A stretch of DNA of 64,000 bases from an uncultured Prochlorococcus sp. Its GTDB lineage: Bacteria; Cyanobacteriota; Cyanobacteriia; PCC-6307; Cyanobiaceae. Made by a program: the position numbers and the translations under genes. Positions 43,416 to 53,075 of the stretch are shown piece by piece. The stretch lies in NCBI GenBank assembly GCA_902521995.1, contig CABYTO010000001.1:98149-162148 (forward strand). The letters run 5' to 3'. How positions within the stretch are numbered: position 1 is the stretch's first letter; every line of letters starts with the position of its first letter. The notes beneath the pieces were generated by a model. It searched no databases. It was not told the origin of the DNA and saw only the letters and a list, made by a program, of their open reading frames with translations.

Positions 43416-43490
43416 AAATTTTTTATTAAAACAACGAGCATCTTTTTAAAGATTAGATTAACTTTAGTCTTAATAAGTAAATTTTACAAA

Positions 43491-43976
43491 TTGGACAAAA
43501 AGTATTTGCCAATAGTGAATAGAAGGAATCCACATCCATTAAAAATTTGTCTTGATAATTTCAAAAAATCCTGCGGAGACTTAGATAAACTCTCTAAAAT
43601 CAATGAAAATTGGAAGAACTTAATCGGCTCAGAACTATTTCAAGAATGTAAACCATTAAATATTGAAAAAAAAATACTTACTATTGCAGTAAATCATCCA
43701 CAGTGGCGCCAAGCTTTAATCTATAACAAGCATAAATTAAAAGAGAGAATCGAAAAAATCGGAATAACTTTGAATGAAATAAAAATAATACAAAATTATG
43801 AGATTAAAAATAAAAATATCAAAGCTACTAACGCAAAGATAGTTTGGGCAAAGCATCCAAGCAGAATCAATCAAAATAATATGTGCGTTTGTAATATTTG
43901 TAATTCCCCTACTCCTGAGGGAGAAATCAAAAGATGGGGAAAGTGTTCTTTTTGTTGGAGAAAAATAAAAAACTAA
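43491..43976 (+). CDS. DUF721 / DciA-like protein with C-terminal zinc-ribbon-like motif
   Basis: NWKNLIGSELFQECKPLNIEKKILTIAVNHPQWRQALIYNKHKLKERI; C-terminal CNIC...CSFC. Confidence 0.78.
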   Translation: MDKKYLPIVNRRNPHPLKICLDNFKKSCGDLDKLSKINENWKNLIGSELFQECKPLNIEKKILTIAVNHPQWRQALIYNKHKLKERIEKIGITLNEIKIIQNYEIKNKNIKATNAKIVWAKHPSRINQNNMCVCNICNSPTPEGEIKRWGKCSFCWRKIKN

Positions 43977-43981
43977 ATTCT

Positions 43982-44683
43982 TTATTTAACTAAAATTAGT
44001 ATTCCCATTTGCCCCACCAAAATAGTCCTATATTCAGCTTTTTTAAATCCAACTTCCTTAGCAATATTTATAAGCTCATTTTTCTTTGGAAAATTACTAA
44101 TACTTTTTTCAATATATGCGTACTCTGGACCTAAATCAAAAAGCCGCGAAATGGTTACTACAATTGTTCTTAAATAAATTTTCTGAAAAATATTGGATAA
44201 AGAATTTCTTGTTGAGTGATTAAAATCCAAAAATCCTGCCCTTCCCTTATCCTTCAAAAGATCAAAAACTTTTTTTATTCCTTCTTCAACATTATTTAAG
44301 TTTCTAAGTCCATATGACATGCAAATCCCATCAAAATTTTTTGAATAATCATTAATTTCTAATACATCTTTAATTTCCCACTTAATAAATTTATTTTTTT
44401 TAAGCTCTGATTTTTTTTTTGCAATATTTAAGATATCCTCTGCACTGTCAATACCAGTAATTGAACCCCTTGGACTAACTCTCTCAGAAATTAAGAATGC
44501 TAAATCTCCAGTTCCACAGCATAAATCAGCCCAATCTTCACCATTTAAAGGTTCCAATAAATTAACTAATTTCCTTTTCCATAATCTGTGCAGCCCAAAA
44601 CTTAATAGATTATTTAAAAAGTCATATTTATAAGAAATTTTATTAAATATATTTTTGACTTCGATAGTTTTTGTGAATTTCAT
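43982..44683 (-). CDS. ubiE: UbiE/MenG-family quinone methyltransferase
   Basis: YDFLNNLLSFGLHRLWKRKLV, DLCCGTGDLAFLI, SYGLRNL. Confidence 0.92.
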   Translation of the reverse strand: MKFTKTIEVKNIFNKISYKYDFLNNLLSFGLHRLWKRKLVNLLEPLNGEDWADLCCGTGDLAFLISERVSPRGSITGIDSAEDILNIAKKKSELKKNKFIKWEIKDVLEINDYSKNFDGICMSYGLRNLNNVEEGIKKVFDLLKDKGRAGFLDFNHSTRNSLSNIFQKIYLRTIVVTISRLFDLGPEYAYIEKSISNFPKKNELINIAKEVGFKKAEYRTILVGQMGILILVK

Positions 44684-44726
44684 TTTAAATTTTTAACTTA
44701 TTTTTTTTGGTATTAAATTAAATTTT

Positions 44727-45497
44727 TTATTCATATGGTCTAATTGGAAGTTTTTTTTCAATGAGAAAAGTCTTTATTTCTCTTAAAGAAAGTTTATTAT
44801 CATGAAGTAATGATGCTAAAAGTGCAGCAGATGCCCTGCCTTCATTGAAAACATCATAGATATCATCTAAACAACCTGCTCCTCCAGAGGCAATCACTGG
44901 AATATTAACAATATTGCTAACAGATTCAGTCAGATGTAAATCATATCCATTCTGCGTGCCATCACCATCCATTGAAGTAAGCAAAATTTCCCCTGCGCCT
45001 AACTCCTCAACTTTCTTTGCCCAACTTAAAACATCTATTCCAGTATTTTCTCTCCCTCCTTTTACATATAGCTCCCATTCATCAGTCTTATTAACTTTTC
45101 TTTTAGCATCAATTGCTATCACGATACATTGATTACCAAATTCTCTAGAACTTTTATAAATTAAATCTGGATTTCTAACAGCTGAAGAATTCAAACTCAC
45201 TTTATCCGCTCCAGCTCTTAAAAGATCATTAATTGAAGAAACAGAATCTATTCCTCCACCTACTGTAAATGGTATTTTTACTGATTTTGCGGTCCTAGAG
45301 ACAAGGTCAACTAAGGTATTTCTATTTTCTACACTAGCTCTAATATCTAAGAATACTAATTCATCTGCGCCCTCATCAGAATACCTACAAGCTAATTCAA
45401 CAGGATCGCCTGAGTCTCTCAAGTTAACAAAATTTACACCTTTAACCACTCTGCCATGGGCTACATCTAAACAAGGAATTAAACGAAGAGCAACCAT
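44727..45497 (-). CDS. hisF: imidazole glycerol phosphate synthase subunit HisF
   Basis: [42 protein letters not shown]. Confidence 0.97.
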   Translation of the reverse strand: MVALRLIPCLDVAHGRVVKGVNFVNLRDSGDPVELACRYSDEGADELVFLDIRASVENRNTLVDLVSRTAKSVKIPFTVGGGIDSVSSINDLLRAGADKVSLNSSAVRNPDLIYKSSREFGNQCIVIAIDAKRKVNKTDEWELYVKGGRENTGIDVLSWAKKVEELGAGEILLTSMDGDGTQNGYDLHLTESVSNIVNIPVIASGGAGCLDDIYDVFNEGRASAALLASLLHDNKLSLREIKTFLIEKKLPIRPYE

Positions 45498-45556
45498 TTT
45501 AGTAAAAATTGTCCAAATGCTGTTAATCTTGCATAATAGCTTCCATTTTACCTCTT

Positions 45557-45781
45557 ATGGCTGAAACAAAATTATTACCCAAAATTGGTAGTAAAATCAA
45601 AATTAACATTAACAAAGTAAAAGATAGACTACCAGCTAAATTAATCGATCAAATATCCTCGAATCCTAAAGCCGTAATAACAGGCTATAAAATGACAGAT
45701 GGCAGAAGTATTGGGATTACAGCAAAATTTCAGAATGGTGAGCAAAATTGGTTTTTCCCAGAAGAAATTGAGAAAGGTTAA
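45557..45781 (+). CDS. DUF2862-like small protein
   Basis: 74-aa ORF, GSKIKININKVKDRLPAKLIDQI...GYKMTDGRSIGITAKFQNGEQNWFFPEEIE; common upstream of chlG. Confidence 0.7.
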   Translation: MAETKLLPKIGSKIKININKVKDRLPAKLIDQISSNPKAVITGYKMTDGRSIGITAKFQNGEQNWFFPEEIEKG

Positions 45782-45789
45782 AGAGTAAA

Positions 45790-46737
45790 GTGAATGATCC
45801 AAAACAACTATTAGGAATTAAGGGTGCCTCTGAAACATCAAGTATATGGAAACTCCGTATACAGTTAATGAAACCCATAACGTGGATCCCTTTGATATGG
45901 GGAGTTATTTGTGGAGCAGCTGCAAGTGGGAATTTTGAATGGACATTTAGTAATGTTCTAGCTTCATTAGCATGTATGTTGATGAGTGGACCACTTCTGG
46001 CTGGTTATACCCAAACCATAAATGATTTTTTTGATAAAGAAATTGATGCAATTAATGAACCAAATAGACCAATTCCTTCTGGGAAAATTTCAATTAAAGA
46101 TGTAAAAATACAAATCTGGGTATTACTTATAGCGGGTTTAATAGTTGCTTTTCTATTAGATTTATATGCTAAGCACAGCTTTCCCTCTGTCTTACTTTTG
46201 GCATTAGGAGGTTCCTTTGTTAGTTATATATATTCTGCTCCACCACTCAAATTAAAACAGAATGGTTGGCTTGGAAATTATGCATTAGGAGCATCTTATA
46301 TAGCTTTACCTTGGTGGGCAGGACAAGCCTTGTTTGGGAAATTAACTATCGTGACGGCGATACTAACACTTGCTTATAGCCTCTCAGGACTTGGAATTGC
46401 TGTTATTAATGATTTCAAAAGTGTTGAAGGAGACTCAAAGCTAGGCTTAAATTCTCTACCAGTAGTATTTGGAATTAAAAATGCAAGTAGAATAAGTGCA
46501 GGACTGATTGACATTTTTCAATTAGCAATGGTTGTAGTATTAGTTATTATTGGTCAACATTTAGCCTCTGTAATTTTGGTTTTATTGGTAATTCCACAAA
46601 TTACGTTTCAAGATATGTGGTTACTAAGAGATCCTCTAAAGTTTGATGTCAAATATCAAGCAAGTGCACAACCGTTCCTTATAACTGGAATGTTAGTTAC
46701 AGCTTTAGCTATAGGACATAGTTTTTTAGTTGCTTAA
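45790..46737 (+). CDS. chlG: chlorophyll synthase
   Basis: LMKPITWIPLIWGVICGAAASGNFEW, NDFFDKEIDAINEPNRPIPSG. Confidence 0.97.
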   Translation: MNDPKQLLGIKGASETSSIWKLRIQLMKPITWIPLIWGVICGAAASGNFEWTFSNVLASLACMLMSGPLLAGYTQTINDFFDKEIDAINEPNRPIPSGKISIKDVKIQIWVLLIAGLIVAFLLDLYAKHSFPSVLLLALGGSFVSYIYSAPPLKLKQNGWLGNYALGASYIALPWWAGQALFGKLTIVTAILTLAYSLSGLGIAVINDFKSVEGDSKLGLNSLPVVFGIKNASRISAGLIDIFQLAMVVVLVIIGQHLASVILVLLVIPQITFQDMWLLRDPLKFDVKYQASAQPFLITGMLVTALAIGHSFLVA

Positions 46738-48508
46738 GGTGCAAAAGATTAAATTCAAATCTTTTGTTTTAATAATTCCAATATTAATTTTTTCTGGAAT
46801 ATCTTTTTATTTTTTTAGTCTAATATTTAGTACTTTAAAATTTGACTTATCTAAAAATAAAAAGTCTAGGGAAACCAAATATTCTTATGTAATATCATCT
46901 TCAGATAATAAGATAATAAGCAAATTAAGCCGCAAATTTGAAATAGATAATAGTTATCATAAAATTCCATTTTTTCTTAAACATTCTTTTATATCTTCTG
47001 AGGATAAAAGATTTTATAAACATAATGGAATAGATTTAAAAAGTATTTCACGTGCCCTTATTCAAAATATTAGAAGTGGTTATGTTAAAGAGGGAGGGAG
47101 TACGATTACACAACAAGTTGCTAGATTACTTTTTCTAAACAATGATTTAAGTTTTCAAAGAAAAATCAAAGAAATATTTATCTCACTCATAATTGAATTT
47201 AGATATGACAAAAATCAAATTCTAAAATTATATTTAAATAATATTTATCTAGGATCAGGAGCATACGGGGTAGACGAAGCTGCCCAAGTTTATTTTGGAA
47301 AATTTATAGAAGAATTGACATTATCAGAGATCGCATTAATTGCAGGATTAGCTCCAGCTCCATCGATTTATTCACCTTATCAAAATTTAGAACTAGCTAT
47401 TAAAAATAGAAATAAAGTTCTTGAATCAATGTATGTTGATGGATATATTTCTCTTGCAAATAAAAATAAGGCTATTAAAGAAAAAATAAAATTAAATTAT
47501 CAAACAGCTGATAATTTCTTAGATGATAAATTACTAATAAACTTTATTCTTAAGGAAACAGATAAAAGAGTTGGAAGTAAAAATGATTATAAGTTTTTAA
47601 GAATTAAATCTTCTATCAACAAAGATTGGCAAGAAAAAGGTCAAAAAATATCAAGATATGCTGGGCCTAAAGAACTTGAATTTGCTCTGTTATCTATCGA
47701 ATCAAATACAGGACTAATCAGGACAATGATAACCAGCAAAAATCCATCAATTAATGCATACAATAGAGTGATTTCATCTATAAGACCTTTAGGTTCTACT
47801 TTTAAAATAATTCCTTATGCTGCTGCATTAATAGAAGGAATAAAATTAAGCGATAAATTTGAAGACTTACCATTATGCTGGGAAAGTTATTGCCCAAAAA
47901 ATTTTTCAGAAGACTATAGAGGTTCAATATCTTTGATTGAATCATTTAAAAGTTCATCAAATATTGTTCCAATATCAATAACAAAAAAAATCGGCTTAAA
48001 AAATATTATTAATTTAGCAAATTCATTTGGATTAGGTTACGAGCAAGAGTTTGAGGAATTCCCATCATTAGCTATTGGCGCCTACGGAGATAATCTTTTA
48101 AACATCACAAATGCATATTCTGTAATAAACAATAATGGGAAGATTCAAAGCCCTGAAATCATAGAAAAAATAGAATCATTTAAGAAACAACCTATTTGGG
48201 AAAATAAATCTATTTCCAAGAAAATATTAGATTTAAAAATAAATAAGAAAATAAATAAACTTCTTGAAAAATCTGTAAAAGAAGGCACTTCAAAAGCAGC
48301 CTCTATAAAAGGAAAGAAAATTTATGGAAAAACAGGAACATCTGATGGTAATAAGGATCTTTGGTTTATTGGTTCCATCGATAACCTTACAACAGGGATC
48401 TGGATAGGTTACGACGATAACAAGGAATCTGAATTATCTAGTGGGAATGCAGCTTATTTATGGAAGAAGTTCATATCTGAAATTTATAAAATTCCAATTA
48501 AAAAATAA
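46730..48508 (+). CDS. bifunctional penicillin-binding protein (transglycosylase/transpeptidase)
   Basis: SSEDKRFYKHNGID, GGSTITQQVARLLFL, SIRPLGSTFK, KTGTSDGNKDLWFIG. Confidence 0.93.
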   Translation: MLKVQKIKFKSFVLIIPILIFSGISFYFFSLIFSTLKFDLSKNKKSRETKYSYVISSSDNKIISKLSRKFEIDNSYHKIPFFLKHSFISSEDKRFYKHNGIDLKSISRALIQNIRSGYVKEGGSTITQQVARLLFLNNDLSFQRKIKEIFISLIIEFRYDKNQILKLYLNNIYLGSGAYGVDEAAQVYFGKFIEELTLSEIALIAGLAPAPSIYSPYQNLELAIKNRNKVLESMYVDGYISLANKNKAIKEKIKLNYQTADNFLDDKLLINFILKETDKRVGSKNDYKFLRIKSSINKDWQEKGQKISRYAGPKELEFALLSIESNTGLIRTMITSKNPSINAYNRVISSIRPLGSTFKIIPYAAALIEGIKLSDKFEDLPLCWESYCPKNFSEDYRGSISLIESFKSSSNIVPISITKKIGLKNIINLANSFGLGYEQEFEEFPSLAIGAYGDNLLNITNAYSVINNNGKIQSPEIIEKIESFKKQPIWENKSISKKILDLKINKKINKLLEKSVKEGTSKAASIKGKKIYGKTGTSDGNKDLWFIGSIDNLTTGIWIGYDDNKESELSSGNAAYLWKKFISEIYKIPIKK

Positions 48509-48517
48509 ATTATATTT

Positions 48518-49834
48518 TTAAGATTTATAAGAAATTATTGCAGAATAAAATCCATCACCAGGATAATCCAAACAAGGTAAAATTTGCTTTTGGCTAACCA
48601 ATTTTAAAGTTTTGTTTTTTTCAATAAATCTTTCAATTAATAGATTATTTTCATCGGGACAAATAGTACAAGTTGAATAAACTAAAGTACCATCTTTTTT
48701 CAAAAGAGGAAAAATACTCTCCAAAAGTTTTTCCTGTAATAAAGTTAAAGATTTTATTTTTTCTTTACTTAAAGACCATCTAGAATCTGGATTCCTTGAA
48801 AGAGTTCCAATGCCTGAACATGGAGCATCTAATAAAATTTTATCAAAATAAGATATAAACTTAGGATTTAATTCAATCAAACTCGTAGCATCAGCCTTAA
48901 GGGTATTAACAGATTTCAAATTTAACCTTTCTAAATTTGATTGCAATATTTTCAATCTTTTTGCTGATCTATCTACGGCAATGATTTCAGCACTATCATT
49001 TGTTAATTCTGCAATGTGGGTAGACTTACTTCCAGGCGCTGCACAAGCATCTAAAATCTTTTCACCTTCTTTTGGATTTAAGAGCGGTGCTATCCACTGA
49101 GAAGATCTATCTTGAATTGTCCAAAGTCCATCACTATATCCTGGTAAATTTTTTATAGATCTTGGATTAGATTTTAAAGTAATTCCATTATGTAAATCTT
49201 TAATAATTTCAGCATCAATTTTATTTTCATGAAGTACTTTCAAAAAGTTATCTAAATTAGTTTTTAATTGGTTAATTCTCAAATCAATTGATGGTTTTTT
49301 ATTAAATGCCTTAATGATATTTTCACCCTCGCTATTGCCGACCCATTTATAAAGATCCTTAACAAGCCATAATGGAAATGATTCAAGATATGAAATTCTT
49401 TCTTTTCTATCAGAAGATAATTCCGGAAAGATTTTCTGTTCTAATTTTCTTGATGCATTTCTCAATATCGCATTTACAGTTCCCGCTAGACCATTTAAAT
49501 CTGTTTTTTTAGCTACTTCTACAGTGGTAGAAATAGCAGCCGGAAATGGGATTTTATCCATTTTCAAAAGTTGATACAAACCTATATGTAGAAGCCATCT
49601 TAACTTTGGAGGCTGCTTTTTATGAGTAATTTTTGATGTATGATCCGTCCAAAGATCAAGAAATTTTCTATACCTTATGCATCCAAAAGATAATTCCGTA
49701 ATAAAAGCTATATCAAGAGGATTAAATTGATAATTTTTTAAAACCTTTTCAAGAGCATGATCAGAAAAATCACCAGAACTTACTTTTAATAAAATTTCCC
49801 AAGCTGCCTTTCTTTGTAAATATCCTATGCTCAA
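48518..49834 (-). CDS. rsmB: 16S rRNA (cytosine-967-C5)-methyltransferase
   Basis: NusB-like N-term; ILDACAAPGSKSTHIAEL, LLDAPCSGIGTLSRNPDSRW, VYSTCTI. Confidence 0.95.
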   Translation of the reverse strand: MSIGYLQRKAAWEILLKVSSGDFSDHALEKVLKNYQFNPLDIAFITELSFGCIRYRKFLDLWTDHTSKITHKKQPPKLRWLLHIGLYQLLKMDKIPFPAAISTTVEVAKKTDLNGLAGTVNAILRNASRKLEQKIFPELSSDRKERISYLESFPLWLVKDLYKWVGNSEGENIIKAFNKKPSIDLRINQLKTNLDNFLKVLHENKIDAEIIKDLHNGITLKSNPRSIKNLPGYSDGLWTIQDRSSQWIAPLLNPKEGEKILDACAAPGSKSTHIAELTNDSAEIIAVDRSAKRLKILQSNLERLNLKSVNTLKADATSLIELNPKFISYFDKILLDAPCSGIGTLSRNPDSRWSLSKEKIKSLTLLQEKLLESIFPLLKKDGTLVYSTCTICPDENNLLIERFIEKNKTLKLVSQKQILPCLDYPGDGFYSAIISYKS

Positions 49835-49884
49835 AATATAATTTATTTTTTAAAGATAGCTTTAATATACAAAAATTTAAAAAT

Positions 49885-50028
49885 TTAAACTACTTTTTCA
49901 ATTGCAGAATTAAACAAAATAAAACCTAAGAAAGAAATAAGTGAAAGATTAAATCCAAAAAAAAGAAAAATATTTAAAGAATGGATTCTTTCCCGAAAAA
50001 AAATTTTTTTATCTTTTTGATACTTCAT
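49885..50028 (-). CDS. putative small membrane protein
   Basis: 47-aa ORF not in track: MKYQKDKKIFFRERIHSLNIFLFFGFNLSLISFLGFILFNSAIEKVV. Confidence 0.4.
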   Translation of the reverse strand: MKYQKDKKIFFRERIHSLNIFLFFGFNLSLISFLGFILFNSAIEKVV

Positions 50029-50061
50029 TATTAAATAAAAACTTATTCAGGAAAAACTTAT

Positions 50062-50241
50062 TCAGGATTTCAAACGGCAACCAATATTGATAGATCCTGC
50101 ATCAAGCATTCTGCCTAATTTAATTGCTATGGATTCCTCCAACCTAGTGAAATTAGATTGATGGGTAGTTATCCAATCTAATTCAGAAAAAGTGATGATT
50201 CCCGTCGAATTACTTTTTAAAAAAAGTGTTCCAATTTCCAT
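50062..50241 (-). CDS. small conserved-looking soluble protein
   Basis: 59-aa ORF not in track: MEIGTLFLKSNSTGIITFSELDWITTHQSNFTRLEESIAIKLGRMLDAGSINIGCRLKS. Confidence 0.6.
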   Translation of the reverse strand: MEIGTLFLKSNSTGIITFSELDWITTHQSNFTRLEESIAIKLGRMLDAGSINIGCRLKS

Positions 50242-50345
50242 TAGATAAATCTAATTTTTTTAAGTTAACATCAGTACTTAATATTTCTTCATAACATAAT
50301 ATTCTTTTAATTTTTCAAAGACAACTGTAGGTTATTACTTTTAAT

Positions 50346-51836
50346 TTATTGAATATCTCTTAAAAATTTATCGGCCTTTTTTAAGTGATTATTTAATTTT
50401 TCCTCTGACATTTTATCGAGATTTCTCGTTAACATTGCCAGACGATATTGCTTTCTAAAAAAGCTTTCATTATCTTTAATAAATTTCCAAAATAAGCCAT
50501 CCCATATTTCACACCATGGCCCACTTTTAAAATTAGACATTTTTTTTACATAATTAGAGCTTGATATATATGGCTTTGTTGAAAAGATACCACCATCACT
50601 AAACTGGCTCATTCCGTAAACATTTGGGACCATAACCCAATCATAGGAATCAATAAACATTTCCATAAACCATTTATAAACTTGGTTGGGGTGAATTCTA
50701 CATAGAAGCATAAAGTTGCCAACAATCATTAGCCGTTCAATATGATGACAATAACCAAATTTAATAATATTTTTTATAACAACATCTACTGGTTCAATTC
50801 CTGTATTTCCTTTATAAAAAGATTTTGGAATTGGCTTATCTTCAAAATTCCAAAAATTACTATTTCGCATCTTTGTTCCGTACTTTTTATAGACAAGGCA
50901 AATAAATTCTCTCCATCCAATAATTTGACGAATAAAACCCTCTAAAGAGTTAATAGGAACATTATTATTTTTTGCAAAAAGTAATGCTTTATTTACTACT
51001 ACATCTGGGGTTAATAAGCCGCTATTTAAAAGAGGAGAAAGTAAACTGTGCCATAAAAAAGAATTTTCTTTAGAAATAGCATCCTCATAATCTCCAAATA
51101 AGAAAAATCTATTTTTAAAAAAATCATTTAACCATTCATCTGCCTCTTCAAAATTAGTTGGATATAAAAAGTTAGTACTTTCTCCAATAAACTCAATATC
51201 AAAATTGGCTAATGACCTTTCTGCATTAACTACAAATTTATTTTTTTGTAATTTAGGTGTATCAGGTATATTTATTTTTTTGGGTAATTTTTTTCTGTTC
51301 ATTTCATCGAAACTCCATCTACCACCTTCAGGTGTATCATCAGGATTAACTAATATCTTTTGGCTCTTTCTTTGATTCTCATAAAATCTCCCCATAAGAG
51401 GTTTTTTTGCATTTGATGCAAATGAATTTTTTAAATCTTCACTGCTTATAAACATAGGAGAAGGTAAAATATTTAAAGCTAAATTATTACTTTCAACAAA
51501 ATTATTAATCCTCTTCATTATTAAAAAATCATGAGGGTCAATGACATTTATTTTCTGATATTTATTTTTAATAAATTCCGATAAGTAATCAACTGTAGAA
51601 ACATTATTCTTGTTTTCGATATATAAAACTTTAAAGCCAGATATTTCTAAATAATTTTTATAAGCGAGCATAGATGCTCTATGAAAAACTAACTTATTTT
51701 TATGGTTAATTAATTTATGAAATTTATCATTTCCAAAAAATAATGAGTCTTCCAAAATAAAAACTTCACAATTTATTTTTAAGATTGGGCTTTCTCTAAA
51801 AAGTTGATTCGGGAAAATAATTGATACTTGTTTCAT
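50346..51836 (-). CDS. cryptochrome/photolyase-family protein of the FeS-BCP (bacterial 6-4 photolyase-like, DPRP) group
   Basis: [79 protein letters not shown]. Confidence 0.9.
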   Translation of the reverse strand: MKQVSIIFPNQLFRESPILKINCEVFILEDSLFFGNDKFHKLINHKNKLVFHRASMLAYKNYLEISGFKVLYIENKNNVSTVDYLSEFIKNKYQKINVIDPHDFLIMKRINNFVESNNLALNILPSPMFISSEDLKNSFASNAKKPLMGRFYENQRKSQKILVNPDDTPEGGRWSFDEMNRKKLPKKINIPDTPKLQKNKFVVNAERSLANFDIEFIGESTNFLYPTNFEEADEWLNDFFKNRFFLFGDYEDAISKENSFLWHSLLSPLLNSGLLTPDVVVNKALLFAKNNNVPINSLEGFIRQIIGWREFICLVYKKYGTKMRNSNFWNFEDKPIPKSFYKGNTGIEPVDVVIKNIIKFGYCHHIERLMIVGNFMLLCRIHPNQVYKWFMEMFIDSYDWVMVPNVYGMSQFSDGGIFSTKPYISSSNYVKKMSNFKSGPWCEIWDGLFWKFIKDNESFFRKQYRLAMLTRNLDKMSEEKLNNHLKKADKFLRDIQ

Positions 51837-51964
51837 CTTTGCGACTTTCTGTTACTGCATCTTTTTGAACAGTAGATAACATCATCCCAACAGTTTTTCC
51901 ATTTTTTACGCCACTCAAACGGCCTATTGCAAACAGGACAAGTTTTAGTAGAAAGATTTTTCAA
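51833..51964 (-). CDS. DUF2256 zinc-ribbon protein
   Basis: 43-aa ORF not in track (TTG start): [43 protein letters not shown]; four Cys pattern; ATGA overlap with the photolyase start. Confidence 0.88.
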   Translation of the reverse strand: MKNLSTKTCPVCNRPFEWRKKWKNCWDDVIYCSKRCSNRKSQR

Positions 51965-51967
51965 AAT

Positions 51968-52204
51968 TTATAATTTTCTTTTATGCGTAGATTTAAATCT
52001 AGTTGAATCTTTAAGGGCCATATGTTTTGTATTTCTTCCCGAAACTCTCTTTCTCCAAACTTTGAAAGATTTGGGTTTAAGATTTTGACGCATAATTTTT
52101 ATCGCATCTTCCTCTTTTAAACCAAATTGATACTCGATAGCTTCGAAGGGTGTTCTATCTTCCCAACACATTTCTATTATTCTGTCTATGTCGATACTTT
52201 CCAT
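51968..52204 (-). CDS. DUF2805 / TIGR03643-family protein
   Basis: IDRIIEMCWEDRTPFEAIEYQFGLKEEDAIKIMRQNLKPKSFKVWRKRVSGRNTKH. Confidence 0.88.
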   Translation of the reverse strand: MESIDIDRIIEMCWEDRTPFEAIEYQFGLKEEDAIKIMRQNLKPKSFKVWRKRVSGRNTKHMALKDSTRFKSTHKRKL

Positions 52205-52206
52205 AT

Positions 52207-52611
52207 TTATTGTTCACATTGTGAGGTACAAAGTTTTTCAATATCGGATCTACCTGTAATTTGAAGTCTATATTTTGCCCAATATCTGTAAACCAATCTC
52301 AATAATGGAGATAAGAGCTTAATCTTCAAGGGATAATAAACCCAACCTAAACCAACTAATTCATAAGAATATGCAAGTACATCTAGTCCCTTAATAATTT
52401 CACCATTTCCAATAATCCCATGCAAGTTTGACATAGCTTCTGAATATGAGATGTCATTAAAAAGACTTTGATCATAATCCTTACTATTAATATCTATAAA
52501 TTTAATTTGATTTAAGGTATCTCTTTTTTTAAGAAAATTTGTTTCTCTCAAACAAAGAGGACAACCGCCGTCGAATAAAAAGGTTAGTTTATTTTTCATA
52601 TTTTTATTCAA
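52207..52611 (-). CDS. DUF393 (thiol-disulfide oxidoreductase DCC family) protein
   Basis: LTFLFDGGCPLCLRETNFLKKRD (DxxCPxC) motif. Confidence 0.88.
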   Translation of the reverse strand: MNKNMKNKLTFLFDGGCPLCLRETNFLKKRDTLNQIKFIDINSKDYDQSLFNDISYSEAMSNLHGIIGNGEIIKGLDVLAYSYELVGLGWVYYPLKIKLLSPLLRLVYRYWAKYRLQITGRSDIEKLCTSQCEQ

Positions 52612-52733
52612 ATATAGAAATTAAATAACTTTTTTGTGGAATAAAAATTTTTTTTTAGAGTACAAGCTTTATAAAGCCTTAATAATTGCCAGTTCTAATT
52701 TAGTAAAATTATATTATCTTATTAATTAATAAG

Positions 52734-52759
52734 CCATTGATCAAGGGATACATCAATGG
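52734..52759. terminator. possible stem-loop/terminator downstream of minus-strand gene 52777..52980
   Basis: Perfect 8-bp inverted repeat CCATTGAT...ATCAATGG; weak T tract. Confidence 0.35.
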
Positions 52760-52776
52760 TTTAAAACTATTTATGA

Positions 52777-52980
52777 TCAGTCATCAAGAAGATGAACTCC
52801 TTCTCCTACGTCAGGAGTGAATTTACAATATTTTTCAAAAATAAGTCCAACACTTCTCATTTTTTCTCCTAATTCATCATTAAATTTATTCCATTCTTCT
52901 GATTCACGATCAGGTAAATCCCACCCTTGTTTTTCTACCATACTTGTTATTACTGTATAGTCCCATTCTATGTACGCCAT
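52777..52980 (-). CDS. conserved small hypothetical protein
   Basis: 67-aa ORF MAYIEWDYTVITSMVEKQGWDLPDRESEEWNKFNDELGEKMRSVGLIFEKYCKFTPDVGEGVHLLDD. Confidence 0.65.
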   Translation of the reverse strand: MAYIEWDYTVITSMVEKQGWDLPDRESEEWNKFNDELGEKMRSVGLIFEKYCKFTPDVGEGVHLLDD

Positions 52981-53075
52981 TTAGTTAATTTAAACTACCA
53001 AATATTATAAACCAAGAGATTTAATAGGTAATCAATATTTTTTGAATATAATTTAAAAGTGTGAAAAAATTATAA

